64,000 bases of DNA from Loripinus fragilis (taxonomy: Eukaryota > Mollusca > Bivalvia > Lucinida > Lucinidae), in contig OZ026514.1 of assembly GCA_964019695.1 (NCBI GenBank), positions 7,688,751 through 7,752,750 of the forward strand, read 5' to 3'. Of the stretch, positions 24,101 to 32,663 are shown one piece after another. Within the stretch, counting starts at the first letter, position 1, and every line of letters begins with the position of its first letter. The notes beneath the pieces are model-generated. The model had not been told where the DNA came from. It did no database searches and saw only the letters and a list, made by a program, of their open reading frames with translations. Both the position numbers and the translations under genes were made by a program.

Positions 24101-27100
24101 AGAACGGACATCAGCCTAAGCCACCGGGGGGCTTAAATGCATTTTACTGGTACCAAATCTTCGCCCTAGATTCTGCCGTTGTTGAAGTACAAGAAATGTT
24201 CAGCTCGCATGGAGGCAATCTAACTAATGCAATGTATCATCATGGGAAAAACACTCTAATCAAATTACTACACCATGATGAAACAAAGAAGAGGGCTCAT
24301 GACTCACAGACAGTCAGAGCTAAAGAAAACCTCAAGTTGAGCCACGGTGGGTCCAGCTACAGATAAGCATCAGGCACCAACCCACCGATTAAAGCTTTAC
24401 GTCAGGGCCCTCATAGAGTCTGAGGCCTGACCCACCGTCGTGCAATTAAAGAGGAAACCATAGCTATAAACCTTGATTGGGTTTAAAACTGACAAGTCCA
24501 AACTTCAGCATGGCTTGCAATCACACATTGAACCAACATTAGATTGGCCATGTAGTGCTGCACATAACGTTGATGTTAATGCCGTAACTACAGAGCATAA
24601 TAGCTTTTCCTGTCACCTTCATGGATCTGATGGCTCCAGTATTCAACCAGGCACTAAGGCAGGGCATTTTGATTTTGTCACTGATACATATATACAATTT
24701 ACAAGCAGCAGTCTATAAAGTTTTACAAACATTCTCGCAGACGATAACCTGGGTGTTTTGTTCAACAATGGTGTATGCAACAAAAGGTGCACCTTCTGAA
24801 TGTCAACAACATTGGCCAGAATATGGGGGAAGAGATCTACAGTAATACACTGTTTAACAGATTGTGACACTACCAATGTGCCACGGAAAGGTTATTCCTA
24901 TCAAACTGGTAGAGAACCCCTCCCCCATTAGTTCATCAACATTCTAAGAAGGGTAGGAAAACAAATAAAGAATTGCTCTAGGCACTCATCAGTGATATGA
25001 AGCCGTAACATGTGTTATTTATGTAATTGTGAATAAGCTGCAGTACGACATCTTTCTGAAAAAAGTACCAAAGCCATACTCATATACTGACTACTTCAAA
25101 TGGCGTGAACATGAGATTACCTCCACCCTGCTTTTCTGTCCTTAAGATGTACATACAAAGATTGAACTATCAAGTCTTTCCCATGAAAACAAGTGAGGCT
25201 TTCCAGATATGGACAAAATGTGTGGAAAATAAATGGGAAGAAAATCGAGTACCTCTGGGTGAAAGAAATCTTGATTGTACGCTAACAAAAGAGCCACAGA
25301 ATTATATTCCACATTTTGTGTGATATGGGGTAACCATGTTCAAAACTCAACAACTCAAACCTTATTAAAGATAGAAACATAATATTTGCAGTTTCCTAAA
25401 GGTACATAAACATTCTTTAATACAAAATGAGTTAGTAAGCACATTCACATTAAAATAAAATATCAAACTTATTAGTTTCATAAATTATTTATATAAGAAT
25501 AATGAAAAAAAGTAACATACGTAACACTTTGGGGTGCATATTTGTTTTCAAAGGTCCATTTCTGTGATGCAAAGATAGCTTACTTGGATGATATAGCCAA
25601 TTTGTAAATCTTACCTTATGGTTTGCACTTTTCAACAGTCATGTCATTTACTAAAATTGTCAAAGATGTTGATGGGCAGTATATATATTTGGCTGTTACA
25701 GGGTAATAGTGCCATTACCAGAGTGCTAGCATATTGCAAATTCCTTGCAAGATAAATCTGATAGAGGAGTAATAAGTTGTATAGGAAAATTCTTTAAAAC
25801 CCTTGGATGATACATGAAGATTTGCTCTAGAACGTCTACCTGCAGGATTTTCTTTGATCTTTTAAGTTGTTAGTCGCACATTGCACTGAATGTTACAACT
25901 TTCCATGAGTATTATGTCAACTATATTTGATGTCTCTATAAAAGAAAAGAGAGTTTATGTAGTTTATGATTTTTTGAGTTTTTTTTTTCAGCAAATGAGC
26001 CAGAGTAAAAAGAAGTACATGGACCTGTGCCAGCATGCAAATTAGTACAAGCAGGTCATGTTGGAGACCATATCTTAAATGTTTAATGGTATTCAGAGAG
26101 TAACGTATGTAACCTGGGCTGTAAAATTGTGTAAGACACCATAATAAGGAACTTTAATTCATTTGAATAGCAGCCTTATAGATTTACTATATTCACTGAT
26201 GGATGTATTTACATGTATAGTCAATAACTGCCATACTGATACTTGGAAATAACATATGAAACACTTTAGTAACATATAGAACGCCGAAAACTCAAGACAT
26301 TTATAAAATAAATGCTAAAATTATGTAACTGTGCTATAAGAAGTTCTTAAACCTGTGCCAGACTTAAAAAAAGTGTGAATATATCATGTTGGAGACATTA
26401 TCAGGAAAATTTAATGTTATTTTGCTGGTAACGTACGTAACATGATGTTACCCACTAACGCTCCCACTCTCAGAGGGCTAACATAGTTCATTTTGTGGCT
26501 TATATAATGTAGTATCTGGAAATTATAGTGTACGAAATTCCCCCTGGGGGAAAGTGGGGTCTATAGCCAGCGCGAGGCCTGGAGAATTACATTTTACATT
26601 TTTCTGTGATATGGGGGTACCATGTTCATCATCTAATAACTCAAAAAGTATATAAGATAGAAACGTATTGCTTGCAGGTTTGAAAAGATAAATAAACAAT
26701 CTTTAATGTAATGCCAAAGTAATGAACATAAACTGGTTTCAATAAAATTTAAGACAAACTTTATTAGATGCATTTATCATTTAAAATGGGTTTCAATGAA
26801 AAAAATGTAACATACACTACATCAGGGGTGACAATATTTGTTTTCAAATATCAATATCTGTGGCCCAGTAATAGCTTATTTAGAAAATATAACCAATATG
26901 GAAATCTAACCTTATCTTTTGCACTTGACTGAAGTCTTAAAAAGAATTTTAATTATCAAATATTTTGATAACGTATGTAACAGGCTGTTACAGCTTAACG
27001 CTGCCATTGTCAGAGGGCTAACATATTGCAAAATCCTCGCAAGACATTGGGCTTTAAGAAAAATATGGTCTACAAAATTCCCCCTGGGGGGAGGTAAACC

Positions 27101-29776
27101 ATATCCAGCCAGTGGCCTAATATTTTTATATCTAGCATACACATAATCTAGGCTTTCTTAAATCTATATGCAATATGACCACTTACAAAAAAAGTACATT
27201 TTGACCAGTGGCACCACACAGAGTTCAATTTTTTTTATAAGGGCAAAAAGCTTTCTTCCATAATTTCTTACTCTTCATACTATCCAAGTTCACATATAAC
27301 ATTGCAACTTTCCGGAAAATGTCTTATTTCATAATTTAAATAGTGTCGGTAGCTAAAAAGGCAAGATTGAGTTAAACACGACTTCAAATCCTGAAGACAG
27401 GCCCCGAGGTTATAAAACCTTTTAAATGCTCAACTCAGCTAAGCACGAAATTTATACTGCTCATAAATGTTAAAATGCCAACAATTGTTGGCATTTAAAC
27501 ATTTATTAGCATGATAAATACAACATCTGAGAGCCTTAAAGCAAGAAACTCCTCCATTTGTCATTATTTTAGTTTTTATGAGCACTTGAAATTTCGTGCT
27601 CAGTTGAGTTGAGCATGAAAAGGGTTCTGGTTTTCTCGCGACGTTACGCATTTACCTGTATATTTATAAGACCCACTCACCTTCTAATTCCTCGAAAGAT
27701 TCGACACCAGAATAAGTCATACTGTCACCATTGTGGCGTTTACTTTGCGTCTGCTCACTCAGGAACTTATCCACTGTGTTAAGTGATTCAGCTTCACGAC
27801 ACCAGGAACTGCAGGAAAGGAAATTATAAGGACATCACGTGCAATTAACCCATTTAAACCGAATGGGATTTCCCACCTTTATCAGTTGGAACTGTCAATT
27901 TCAGTTTGAAGGGTTGATGGCTGGTATTTTTCATTTTTATTCAATTTTTATAGAACATTCTGTATGCAAATAGTAGCGACTCTGGTCAGACAGGACACAT
28001 TATGTGGTAACAGATCGGGATCTGCACTGTTTGCCTATGTCCCACAAGACGGACGCTAGGCTTATATGAGGTAAGATTTTTTTGTTTAAAAAACCAAGAG
28101 AGCCCCTGGGCCCTTGGTTGCTCAAATTCCGAATACTTTGCTTATAAGGTCAGAGGAAAGTGCTACCAATCCCCCACCCGAACACTCAGCTATAAATTGT
28201 GATGGGTCCTTTATTTCGAAAAAGAATTTTCCTAATATTGATGGAAGTTATAAGATGTAAAACCTTAATAGAAATTATCATTTAAACGAAGAATTAATCA
28301 AATCTGTTCAATGGCTAAATTAAAAATGATAGGCCTACAGTTCCTGATAAATAAACAGATGGAAAGGCAGACAGATGACCATGGGGTCATGTGTTTGGAC
28401 AGGTCTGTAAAATATGGACCTTATGCCCCTTAAGCAGGGACAAGCGTTAAGCAACACGCCAGTAAACCCTGTCTTAAGCGGCCACTCAAAAATAGACAAA
28501 ACAAAGTTCTTAAAGACAAATGAGCCGTGACATGTGATTTCCAACAATGTGGCATTTTGACAAGTGTAGACTCATATTTAACCTTAGAAACTCTATATGG
28601 TGTTTAGTCACTAGCTTAACAGTCATAGAATATCAAAGCGACAAGCAAAGGCTCTGATCAGACTGCGCGTATGCGCAGGCTGATCTGAGGCTTTGCTGGT
28701 CGCACATTCCACATTGTTGGAAATCTCATGTCGCGGCTCAAATGGTAGTTTAATGAAGATCGAAAGTATTGCAGACATTAAGCGATAATCGGTCTTGAAA
28801 ACCAAGTTTGGTATTCTTTTTGAGTGGCCCATTAAGACAGGTTTTACTGTAGTTGATGATCAGGACTAATCCCTAAATGATATATATGAAAATTACATGG
28901 CCATATAGCACCGAAAAATGTCGCCAATATTAACATTTCGTGGTGATGTGAGTATTTCCAGGAAATGCCACAATCATAGATCACAGATCAACCCACGACA
29001 CCTCGAGATGAAAACTGTAACATGTAGAACACCCATGGCGATAACATAAATCATTCCATTTTATTGTTGCTTTTTCTCGTTGTCCAAGTATTTAGGGTAG
29101 CCAATATGTATTATGCATCGACCCTAGGAACCATGTCTTCGGGGTTTATGCTGGATTAACCTGCCTATCTACTGATACAAGTTTTTTGCATAAATCAAGT
29201 TTATATATTTTATGTAGCGAACAACAAATGCGTTGATCAGATTGAGCGCTTTTGTTGTTCGCATGAAAACAGCAAAGTAAAAGACTGTACAAGTATATTT
29301 CCTGTGATTTGTTATATGTTTATACTTGTACAGTCTTTCACTTTGTTTGGCGGTAAAATAGCCTTGATGGCTATTGTTTGATGTGTTAAATTTGAATGCC
29401 GACCTTAAATAAAGTTTTTTGTATCTTGTATCTTGCATGCAACACAATCAAATGTTCTCAGGACGGGGCGCATTTCATACCTGTTTGAGCATTTAGTGCA
29501 GCTAAAATCTCCTTTTACCAGCCTCGGAACAAATTCTTGACACATACGACAGTAGTTGTGTTTTCCACACAATAATGGTCTAATTTTAACGTTTGACTGA
29601 TTGCAAACTTCACAGTGGCCATCTACAAACGGAACCGAGTCTTCTTCTAGCAATTTATACAGTCTGTCCATTTCAAAGCAGTTCAGTTTCTGACGTCGTA
29701 ACCATGGAGTTAACGTCTTGTTCAAAATGAAATGAATAGAACATAACGTCATTCCAGTCGCGTCATTGACTGCCAT
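14965..29776 (-). CDS. RING-type zinc finger protein, four-exon gene model
   Basis: Coding exons on the minus strand are 29776-29481, 27808-27681, 18945-18412 and 15155-14965, totalling 1149 nt (382 residues plus stop). Introns are GT/AG throughout with phases 2, 1 and 1 that match at every junction. Residues 55-96 form a RING signature: C55, C58, C70, H73, C76, C79, C93 and C96, spaced C-x2-C-x11-C-x2-H-x2-C-x2-C-x13-C-x2-C. RING domains usually bind E2 enzymes, so ubiquitin ligase activity is inferred, not shown. The rest is acidic and Ser-rich (EELEDGDDSDLE near 138-148; Ser/Gly cluster near 267-281) and looks disordered. I see no signal peptide or membrane segment. The start has a stop codon two codons upstream and G at -3 and +4. 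I do not recognise an orthologue. The introns carry a LINE, a SINE, PLE tails and a 5-kb transposon. Confidence 0.85.
15179..18107 (-). pseudogene. Jockey/CR1-like LINE, 5'-truncated, with RT
   Basis: Non-LTR retrotransposon in intron 3 of the RING gene, same strand as the gene. The 5' end is truncated inside the endonuclease domain: the frame begins IYLLGDFNRDLIN, with HIYCN and LSDHFPIF (the SDH motif of APE-type endonucleases) by 17900. The RT follows at 17239-16433 with NYRPISIL, GFRPSHSCE, IDFKKAFD, GVPQGSILGP and the catalytic FYADDTTLY. The C-terminal part (16383-15678) has KVLGIIIDNNLTWSQHVDKV and RLQKRACKIILDYN. The tail is a TTATTA-type microsatellite (15181-15211). It is broken by a lost base near 17341, a base insertion near 16436 followed by a stop, and a slip in a C-run near 16098. 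Confidence 0.85.
18108..18252 (-). mobile_element. Diverged tRNA-derived SINE
   Basis: On the minus strand it begins gagcacagtggctcagtgat, matching the head of the SINEs at 45758 and 49431, and later has caacccaggaaaattgtaga and ggaacgtaaag. The stretch carrying the box B equivalent is missing or diverged. It abuts the truncated 5' end of the LINE. Confidence 0.7.
18412..18945 (-). CDS. RING gene exon 3 (acidic, Ser-rich)
   Basis: 534 nt between the acceptor tctctatttaag and the donor CCAAAG|GTAAAT, phase 1 in and 1 out, open for 177 codons (residues 143-319). It begins GDDSDLEGGNTEWDHLLQSI, holds SETDDTDNEDLAPIPHKP in the middle and RGSSSGSDSSSRSSGSC near residue 270. The composition suggests a disordered, possibly phosphorylated region (casein-kinase-like S/T-D/E sites). 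Shorter open frames visible here in other phases (18395-18589, 18763-19188) are partial or shadow readings of it. Confidence 0.85.
18990..19080. repeat. Short foldback repeat (tgatcagcgcc core)
   Basis: gaacagcaaatgcacagacc pairs imperfectly with agtctgatcagcgcctttgt. It is one of a dispersed palindrome family (also 32147-32215, 38353-38430, 43890-43965, 29216-29262, 59880-59950). Confidence 0.55.
19464..20312 (-). repeat. PLE 3' tail, subfamily A, split by a MITE
   Basis: The first part, 19464-19725, matches the reversed A-type tail through gtaccgccttggaacggtca. The tail resumes at 20226 with aaaccggttcacggcgccaa and ends near tgtttggtttgcatgaaata. The 500-bp interruption is a MITE. Confidence 0.85.
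19726..20225. mobile_element. 500-bp TTAA MITE
   Basis: Terminal inverted repeats aggtcttgtgaaccttcaaa and, reversed, aggtcttgtgaatcttcaaa. TTAA lies at 19722-19725 and 20226-20229. The uninterrupted PLE tail at 36716 reads ggcttaaaccgg with a single TTAA, so the duplication is proven within the window. No coding capacity. A piggyBac- or Kolobok-type non-autonomous element is likely. Confidence 0.9.
20403..20631. mobile_element. 229-bp MITE with 10-bp duplication
   Basis: Inverted ends agtctagctcctaga and, reversed, tagactagctactagtctga. The 10-mer ctacttttgt occurs directly on both sides (20393-20402 and 20632-20641), while the array unit has one such phrase. A 9-10 bp duplication suits a Mutator-like MITE. 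Confidence 0.7.
21530..22118. repeat. Cluster of AAAGGCGTAACAACGC-type repeats
   Basis: The 15-16 bp phrase aaaggcgtaataacgc and its reverse (gcgttataacgcctt) recur at least a dozen times in both orientations. The right part is also a direct repeat of period 190 bp: atactatgcttttggatgtt (21841) and atactatgctttttggcatt (22031), each ending in ccacgccttt. Confidence 0.75.
22310..22905 (+). repeat. Subterminal tandem repeat of the long-TIR element, period about 295 bp
   Basis: Two units: catgacatgttcatacatat with atgcatgctgacacaggttt-like sequence, then tagccctgtttatacatattt-like sequence at 22650 and tgcatgcttgcacaagtttg. Both contain GTWACGTATGTTAC-like palindromes. The reverse complement of the same unit appears twice at 25960-26430. 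Confidence 0.75.
23420..23745 (+). pseudogene. N-terminal remnant of the transposon nuclease-like protein
   Basis: One plus-strand frame reads AVSGFTNPFSSSFEDNELYF and FGVPAKPGIAKDLIEADDIG, then RKAVADCIDSLLV. After a frame change it reads VFHSFDACEVKQEEIAQFTK. From memory of invertebrate mobile-element proteins, a block like ...GV.A.P..A.DLI.A...G..A...F...RL, then FH..I...., precedes the nuclease-like part. Assignment to the same gene as 24730-25323 rests on order and strand. It is interrupted by the PLE tail at 23846. Confidence 0.5.
23846..24490 (-). repeat. PLE 3' region, subfamily B, long copy
   Basis: Runs from gagtatgatcaggaaatacc through gaaccaccgccttagaacgg, ggtaccaaatcttcgcccta and tgcaattaaagaggaaacca, matching 54900-55530 almost throughout. 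No RT coding remains. The hydrophobic open frame 23709-24071 lies in it. It is inserted within the long-TIR transposon. Confidence 0.9.
24730..25323 (+). pseudogene. Nuclease-like ORF remnant of the long-TIR element
   Basis: Broken frames on the plus strand: near 24740 DDNLGVLFNNGVCNKRCTF, then at 24850 VIHCLTDCDTTNVPRKGYSY, the degraded form of a TGCDTTS....GKGK block. At 25020 a frame reads KLQYDIFLKKVPKPYSYTDY, and the open frame at 25105-25323 begins MNMRLPPPCFSVLKMYIQR and ends in a stop after NYIPHFV. The LPP...L...I.R..YQ pattern matches the same region of 58780-58880. The GCD plus glycine-rich block resembles the helix-two-turn-helix entry of FEN1/XPG nucleases; this is inference. Confidence 0.55.
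25310..27040 (+). repeat. Duplicated right-end region of the long-TIR element
   Basis: 25310-25755 and 26590-27040 are diverged direct copies: gtgtgatatggggtaaccat against ctgtgatatgggggtaccat, and aatgaaaaaaagtaacatac against aatgaaaaaaatgtaacata. Between them lie the reversed subterminal repeats and an inner terminal repeat ending at 26583. Either a second copy's end was fused here or the end was tandemly duplicated. Confidence 0.65.
27120..27230 (+). repeat. Direct repeat of 21941-22025
   Basis: taatctaggctttcttaaat, then aaaaagtacattttgaccagtggcacca-type sequence, is shared with 21955-22028. This supports insertion of the 5-kb element into that repeat. Confidence 0.7.
27427..27615. repeat. 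Foldback MITE
   Basis: tgctcaactcagctaagcac pairs with the reversed right end tgctcaactcaactgagcac. The middle has a perfect palindrome, aatgccaacaattgttggcat (part). It lies in intron 2 of the RING gene, close to exon 2. Confidence 0.65.
27681..27808 (-). CDS. RING gene exon 2
   Basis: 128 nt between the acceptor tttcctttcctgcag and the donor GAAG|GTGAGT. It enters in phase 2 and leaves in phase 1, encoding SWCREAESLNTVDKFLSEQ and on to SGVESFEELE (residues 100-141). It has no stop in this frame, and both splice sites are strong. Confidence 0.85.
28460..28849. mobile_element. mariner-like MITE with a nested MITE
   Basis: Ends cagtaaaccctgtcttaagc and, reversed, cagtaaaacctgtcttaatg, with TA on the right. 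A foldback MITE sits inside at 28523-28739. A non-interrupted relative with TA on both sides is at 51151-51356. It lies in intron 1 of the RING gene. Confidence 0.7.
28523..28739. mobile_element. Foldback MITE 'AGCCGTGACATG', copy 3
   Basis: Ends agccgtgacatgtgatttcc and, reversed, gagccgcgacatgagatttc. AAATG lies at 28518-28522 and 28740-28744. Nested in the mariner-like MITE. Confidence 0.8.
28942..29030 (-). repeat. Diverged PLE B-type terminal fragment
   Basis: gtgagtatttccaggaaatgccacaatca-like sequence, then agatcaacccacgacacc, resembles the first 90 bp of the reversed B tail. Confidence 0.55.
29216..29450. repeat. Hairpin repeats and retroposon-like tail
   Basis: A perfect-arm hairpin gcgaacaacaaatgcg..cgcttttgttgttcgc (29217-29262) is followed by a second hairpin (aagactgtacaagtata paired with tatacttgtacagtctt, 29281-29337). 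It closes with taaataaagttttttgtatc and a repeated tgtatct tail that overlaps the read-through of exon 1. It may be a short retroposed repeat. Confidence 0.5.
29481..29776 (-). CDS. RING gene exon 1 (start and RING domain)
   Basis: 296 nt, from the ATG at 29776 to the donor AACAG|GTATGA. It encodes residues 1-98 plus two bases (AG) of codon 99, including the whole C3HC4 RING. The open frame continues past the donor to 29405, but that extension runs into a repeat tail (tgtatcttgtatcttgc), while splicing to 27808 gives a Ser codon in phase. A second Met at residue 36 (MDRLYKLLEED) is a possible alternative start just before the domain. Confidence 0.85.
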
Positions 29777-29805
29777 AGCCTACCACCTATGTGAGTGAAG
29801 GGCGA

Positions 29806-29825
29806 GTTTCAGTCAAGACTGAAAC
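29806..29825. promoter_or_regulatory. Inverted repeat upstream of the RING gene start
   Basis: gtttcagtc and gactgaaac separated by 2 bp, 30-50 bp upstream of the ATG at 29776. It could be a 5' UTR hairpin or a dyad protein-binding site. No TATA box is evident. Confidence 0.35.
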
Positions 29826-30005
29826 ACGGTTTCGACTGAGTGTTTTGCGCAAGGTGCGTGAGGATAAAAGTGAGAGATAAAAGTGTGAGATAGTGAGGAA
29901 AGGGTGATAGTGTTAGTTAGTACGAGAATGAGCTAAAAGATAAAAACAGATGTTACTTTTTTTATTTATTTATTTCTTTCTATGTCCGTGAATAATTGAT
30001 CTTAC

Positions 30006-30530
30006 TCACTTCCCTCTTAAATGGGTCAAGATCACAATACTTGATGAGAGCCCGTTCCACAAAATAAGACACATTGGAAAAAATGAATACATGTAATAGT
30101 CAAAAGAAACAGTGTGCCTTGCGGAAACTAAGTTTGTGCATATTACGAGTGAATCTACTGGGACGCTCGAAGTATGATGGCATCGGCACTGTAACAAGGC
30201 CATGGAATATCTTGAAAACCATCGCGAGTCTGGCGTCATAACGGTGATATTCGAGGAAGCGCCAGCCCATGTTACTCAGCATCGCAGAAACGCCATCATA
30301 TGGGGAGTAATTATTGTTTGAGACCCACCGTGCAGCCCTGCACAATGCAGCCATGCTCTGGACCATTTCTATTTGATGAATGTTTTTTCTTTGTATAAGG
30401 GCACCACACGGTGGAGGCATACTCAACTTGAGGTCTAACAAGGGTTTTGTAGGCTAATTCTTTATCTGACTTATGTTTTAACGAAGCCTAAAGTGCGATT
30501 AGCATTACCTGTAATTTGAACCTCTCGGTG
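30006..30530 (-). pseudogene. CR1/Jockey-like LINE C-terminal remnant
   Basis: The minus-strand frame at 30441-30100 reads HQIEMVQSMAALCRAARWVS, then GVSAMLSNMGWRFLEYHRYD and FKIFHGLVTVPMPSYFERPS. This is the domain C-terminal to the RT in CR1/Jockey-type LINEs (..QIE.VQR.AAR.V......SV..ML..L.W..L..RR...R..M.YKI..GLV..P). No RT core is found next to it. Confidence 0.7.
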
Positions 30531-30837
30531 TGAGGCCTAGAGTGCTGCAGTCTACCAACTGCCTCCATGAACGAGTCAGTGGTTGGTAGACATACAACAT
30601 GTTGGGGCAAAGCATTCCATTTGACAGAGGCCAGTGGATAAAACGAATATTTGTGAAAATCTTAGGATGTTCGTATCTGGGTGAAGGTCATCAAGTGGCA
30701 GTGCCAGGATAACCTATGCGGTCCAGTTAGAGCAGTGAATGCTATGGCGAGACTGTGCCATTACTGCATCACTGCATGCTTGGTGGGATGCTTGGTACCT
30801 ACACTATTGCGAGCTTTTAGCAGGGGTTTTAAAGATA

Positions 30838-30896
30838 GTGGTGCCGTGGGTTGATCTGCGGTGTGTGATTGTGGTATTTCCTTATCATACGCACTT
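30838..30896 (+). repeat. PLE B-type terminal fragment
   Basis: gtggtgccgtgggttgatct, then tgattgtggtatttccttat, the last 60 bp of the element in forward orientation. Confidence 0.7.
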
Positions 30897-31007
30897 GCTG
30901 TTTTGTGTTTGATAGGCGTAGCTCCCATTACGCAATATACGCACGTGCATAATAAAAATAGTAACACTCAAGGGAGATCACCTAATGTGGTAGAAGTGAT
31001 TTTCCAT

Positions 31008-31062
31008 ACTTAAAGGAAAGAATTTGCTCCCTCTGGGAGCAAATTCTTTGCTTTAAGAGAAG
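31008..31062. repeat. Near-perfect hairpin
   Basis: cttaaaggaaagaatttgct and its reverse complement agcaaattctttgctttaag, separated by ccctctggg. Stem of about 22 bp; too short to assign. Confidence 0.6.
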
Positions 31063-31068
31063 TTCCCA

Positions 31069-31340
31069 TTATGAAAAGGGACGTAATTGTAGAGAATCAT
31101 TGCTTGATACAGTAGTCTCCCCTTGATGTGCGTAACTTTTATGCCATTGCAGCAACAAAATTGAAGAGGACCAATAGTGCCAACTCAAAGTAATAGCTAT
31201 ACCATGCCTTCGACACTGCTCTCCTGCAGGTCTAGCGGCTTGTCGTCCTCTGTACTTACTCAATTTGAGAAATCTGAGTTTTAAAGAATGGATTCCAAAA
31301 AGGGGCGGCATACTCCAGTTTGTGCCGAACCATCTTCTAT
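31069..31340 (-). pseudogene. LINE C-terminal fragment
   Basis: The minus strand reads MPPLFGIHSLKLRFLKLSKY, then RPAGEQCRRHGI. It is collinear with the region KLQINQIEKVQRTAARWTCR of the LINE at 41530, but strongly decayed. Confidence 0.5.
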
Positions 31341-32056
31341 CTATCTATCTTCCATTGCGTCTTAACCCCTGATAAGGCATAAGACGGGTATTCCGGAATA
31401 CCAATTGCTGATGGGGTTAGTTGAAGCAAAGAGATAGAAAAGTTGGTAAAATTAGATTGTACAGTGCGAGTAGGGGTGTTAATATAGATAAAAGATAGAA
31501 ACAGGTGTTGGTATTTAGGGAGACACGTAGAGTCACCTGGCAGACAGCACAGCTAAACTGTGCCAGGGTGGGAATGGTCGGTATGTTGGCAAGGAGGGCG
31601 TTCCAATGGATAATAGTCATGGGTGAAGAACCTGTAATAGTCTGAGAGTTTGGATATGTCTGTACACCAAAGAGTAGATGTGTCTTGATGCTCTGGTGTT
31701 ACAAACAAGGTAAAGCGATGATCGGATGGCTACAATGTCGTATGTGACATCGTACATCATCATGAGTTGTCTATCAATGCGATGTTGGTCTAAGGGACGT
31801 CGGTTTAGGTCCTTCAGCATAGAAGTGACACTAAAGGTGTACCTGTAGTCTCTTGTAGCCCACCTTTTAAGGCTTGCAACCCATCATTGGACTGCTTCCA
31901 CCATTTATATATGCAGTGGCGTGGGGTACCATACTGCTGAAGCGTACTCCAACTGGGGCCTGACAACAGATTTCAGGTCATTATTATGGACCTGAATGTT
32001 TCTTTTTAGAAAGCCAAGAGTTTGATTTGCCTTTTCGTAGTGATGTTTATATGTTT

Positions 32057-32305
32057 CAGGCGCGTAGCCAGGCAGAGGCCAGGACGCCTGGGCTGCAACA
32101 TCATATGGGTATCGACGCGAGAATCCCTGACTTTGTTGATTGCAAATAACAAAAGGCGCCGACCAGCCTGCGCGTCCGCACAGTCTGATCAGCACCTTTG
32201 TTTTTCGCTATCTGAAAAGTAAAGAAAATAGGTCAGATATCTCTTAACTATCCAATTTTCTTTTTGGTGAGTTTCAACATGATAAAGTCTCTGGCTACGC
32301 CCCTG
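32057..32305. mobile_element. hAT-like MITE in the LINE
   Basis: Ends caggcgcgtagccaggcaga and, reversed, caggggcgtagccagagact. tgttt lies directly on both sides (32052-32056 and 32306-32310). Inside is a short foldback (aacaaaaggcgccgaccagc paired with gctgatcag..cctttgtt-like sequence). Confidence 0.65.
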
Positions 32306-32347
32306 TGTTTGGTCCATGAGAGGTCATCCGCAACGGTGCCCCTATGT

Positions 32348-32663
32348 ATGAGGGTCTGGATGGGGTAATATGATTAGTGAATAGTGGCCCTTTTTTATAA
32401 TGAATAGTGAATAATGTGCCAAAAAAATAATGAATAGTGAATATTGAGGGCCTAAAAAATAATGAATAATCCTATTTTTTTATGAATTGAAGAAAAATAT
32501 AATGAATAGTGAATAATCAGATTTCTTTGCCACCTTTTTACTGTTAATGAATAATTGGTCTTATTTTAATGAATAACCCAAAATTTTAATGAGATGAATA
32601 ATGGGCTAAATTTTATAAAAATAGTGAATACCAGACCCCCCCCCCCCCCATCCAGACCCTCAT
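32348..32663 (-). mobile_element. ATTCATTA-rich MITE, copy 2
   Basis: Ends atgagggtctggatgggg and ccccatccagaccctcat are perfect inverted repeats, with a C-run just inside the right end. The interior consists of tgaataatgaatagtg-like phrases, the reverse of copy 1 at 9378. Confidence 0.8.

Larger units (their letters stand above)
22122..27119 (+). mobile_element. 5-kb long-TIR DNA transposon (Academ-like?), decayed
   Basis: Left end taggccttgagctggctata; right end, reversed, taggccactggctggatatg; ATA on both sides (22119-22121, 27120-27122). The sequence outside joins a repeat seen intact at 21920-22020 (ctaatctaggctttctta also at 27147), so the insertion is visible. Inverted repeats extend at least 150 bp (cccagggggaattt, then gttagc.ctctgagagtgg). 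Subterminal tandem repeats occupy 22310-22905 and 25960-26430. The right end is doubled, at 26583 and 27119. Coding remnants on the plus strand lie at 23420-23740 and 24730-25323 and belong to the same nuclease-like family as 58190-58935. A PLE tail is nested at 23846-24490. It lies in intron 2 of the RING gene. Academ is suggested only by the nuclease resemblance and a possible 3-bp duplication. Confidence 0.7.

Noticed and set aside
29405..29480. Read-through of RING exon 1 to a stop at 29405 as the natural C-terminus
   Set aside because: The frame runs into a repeat tail, whereas AACAG|GTATGA is a strong donor and phase 2 matches exon 2.
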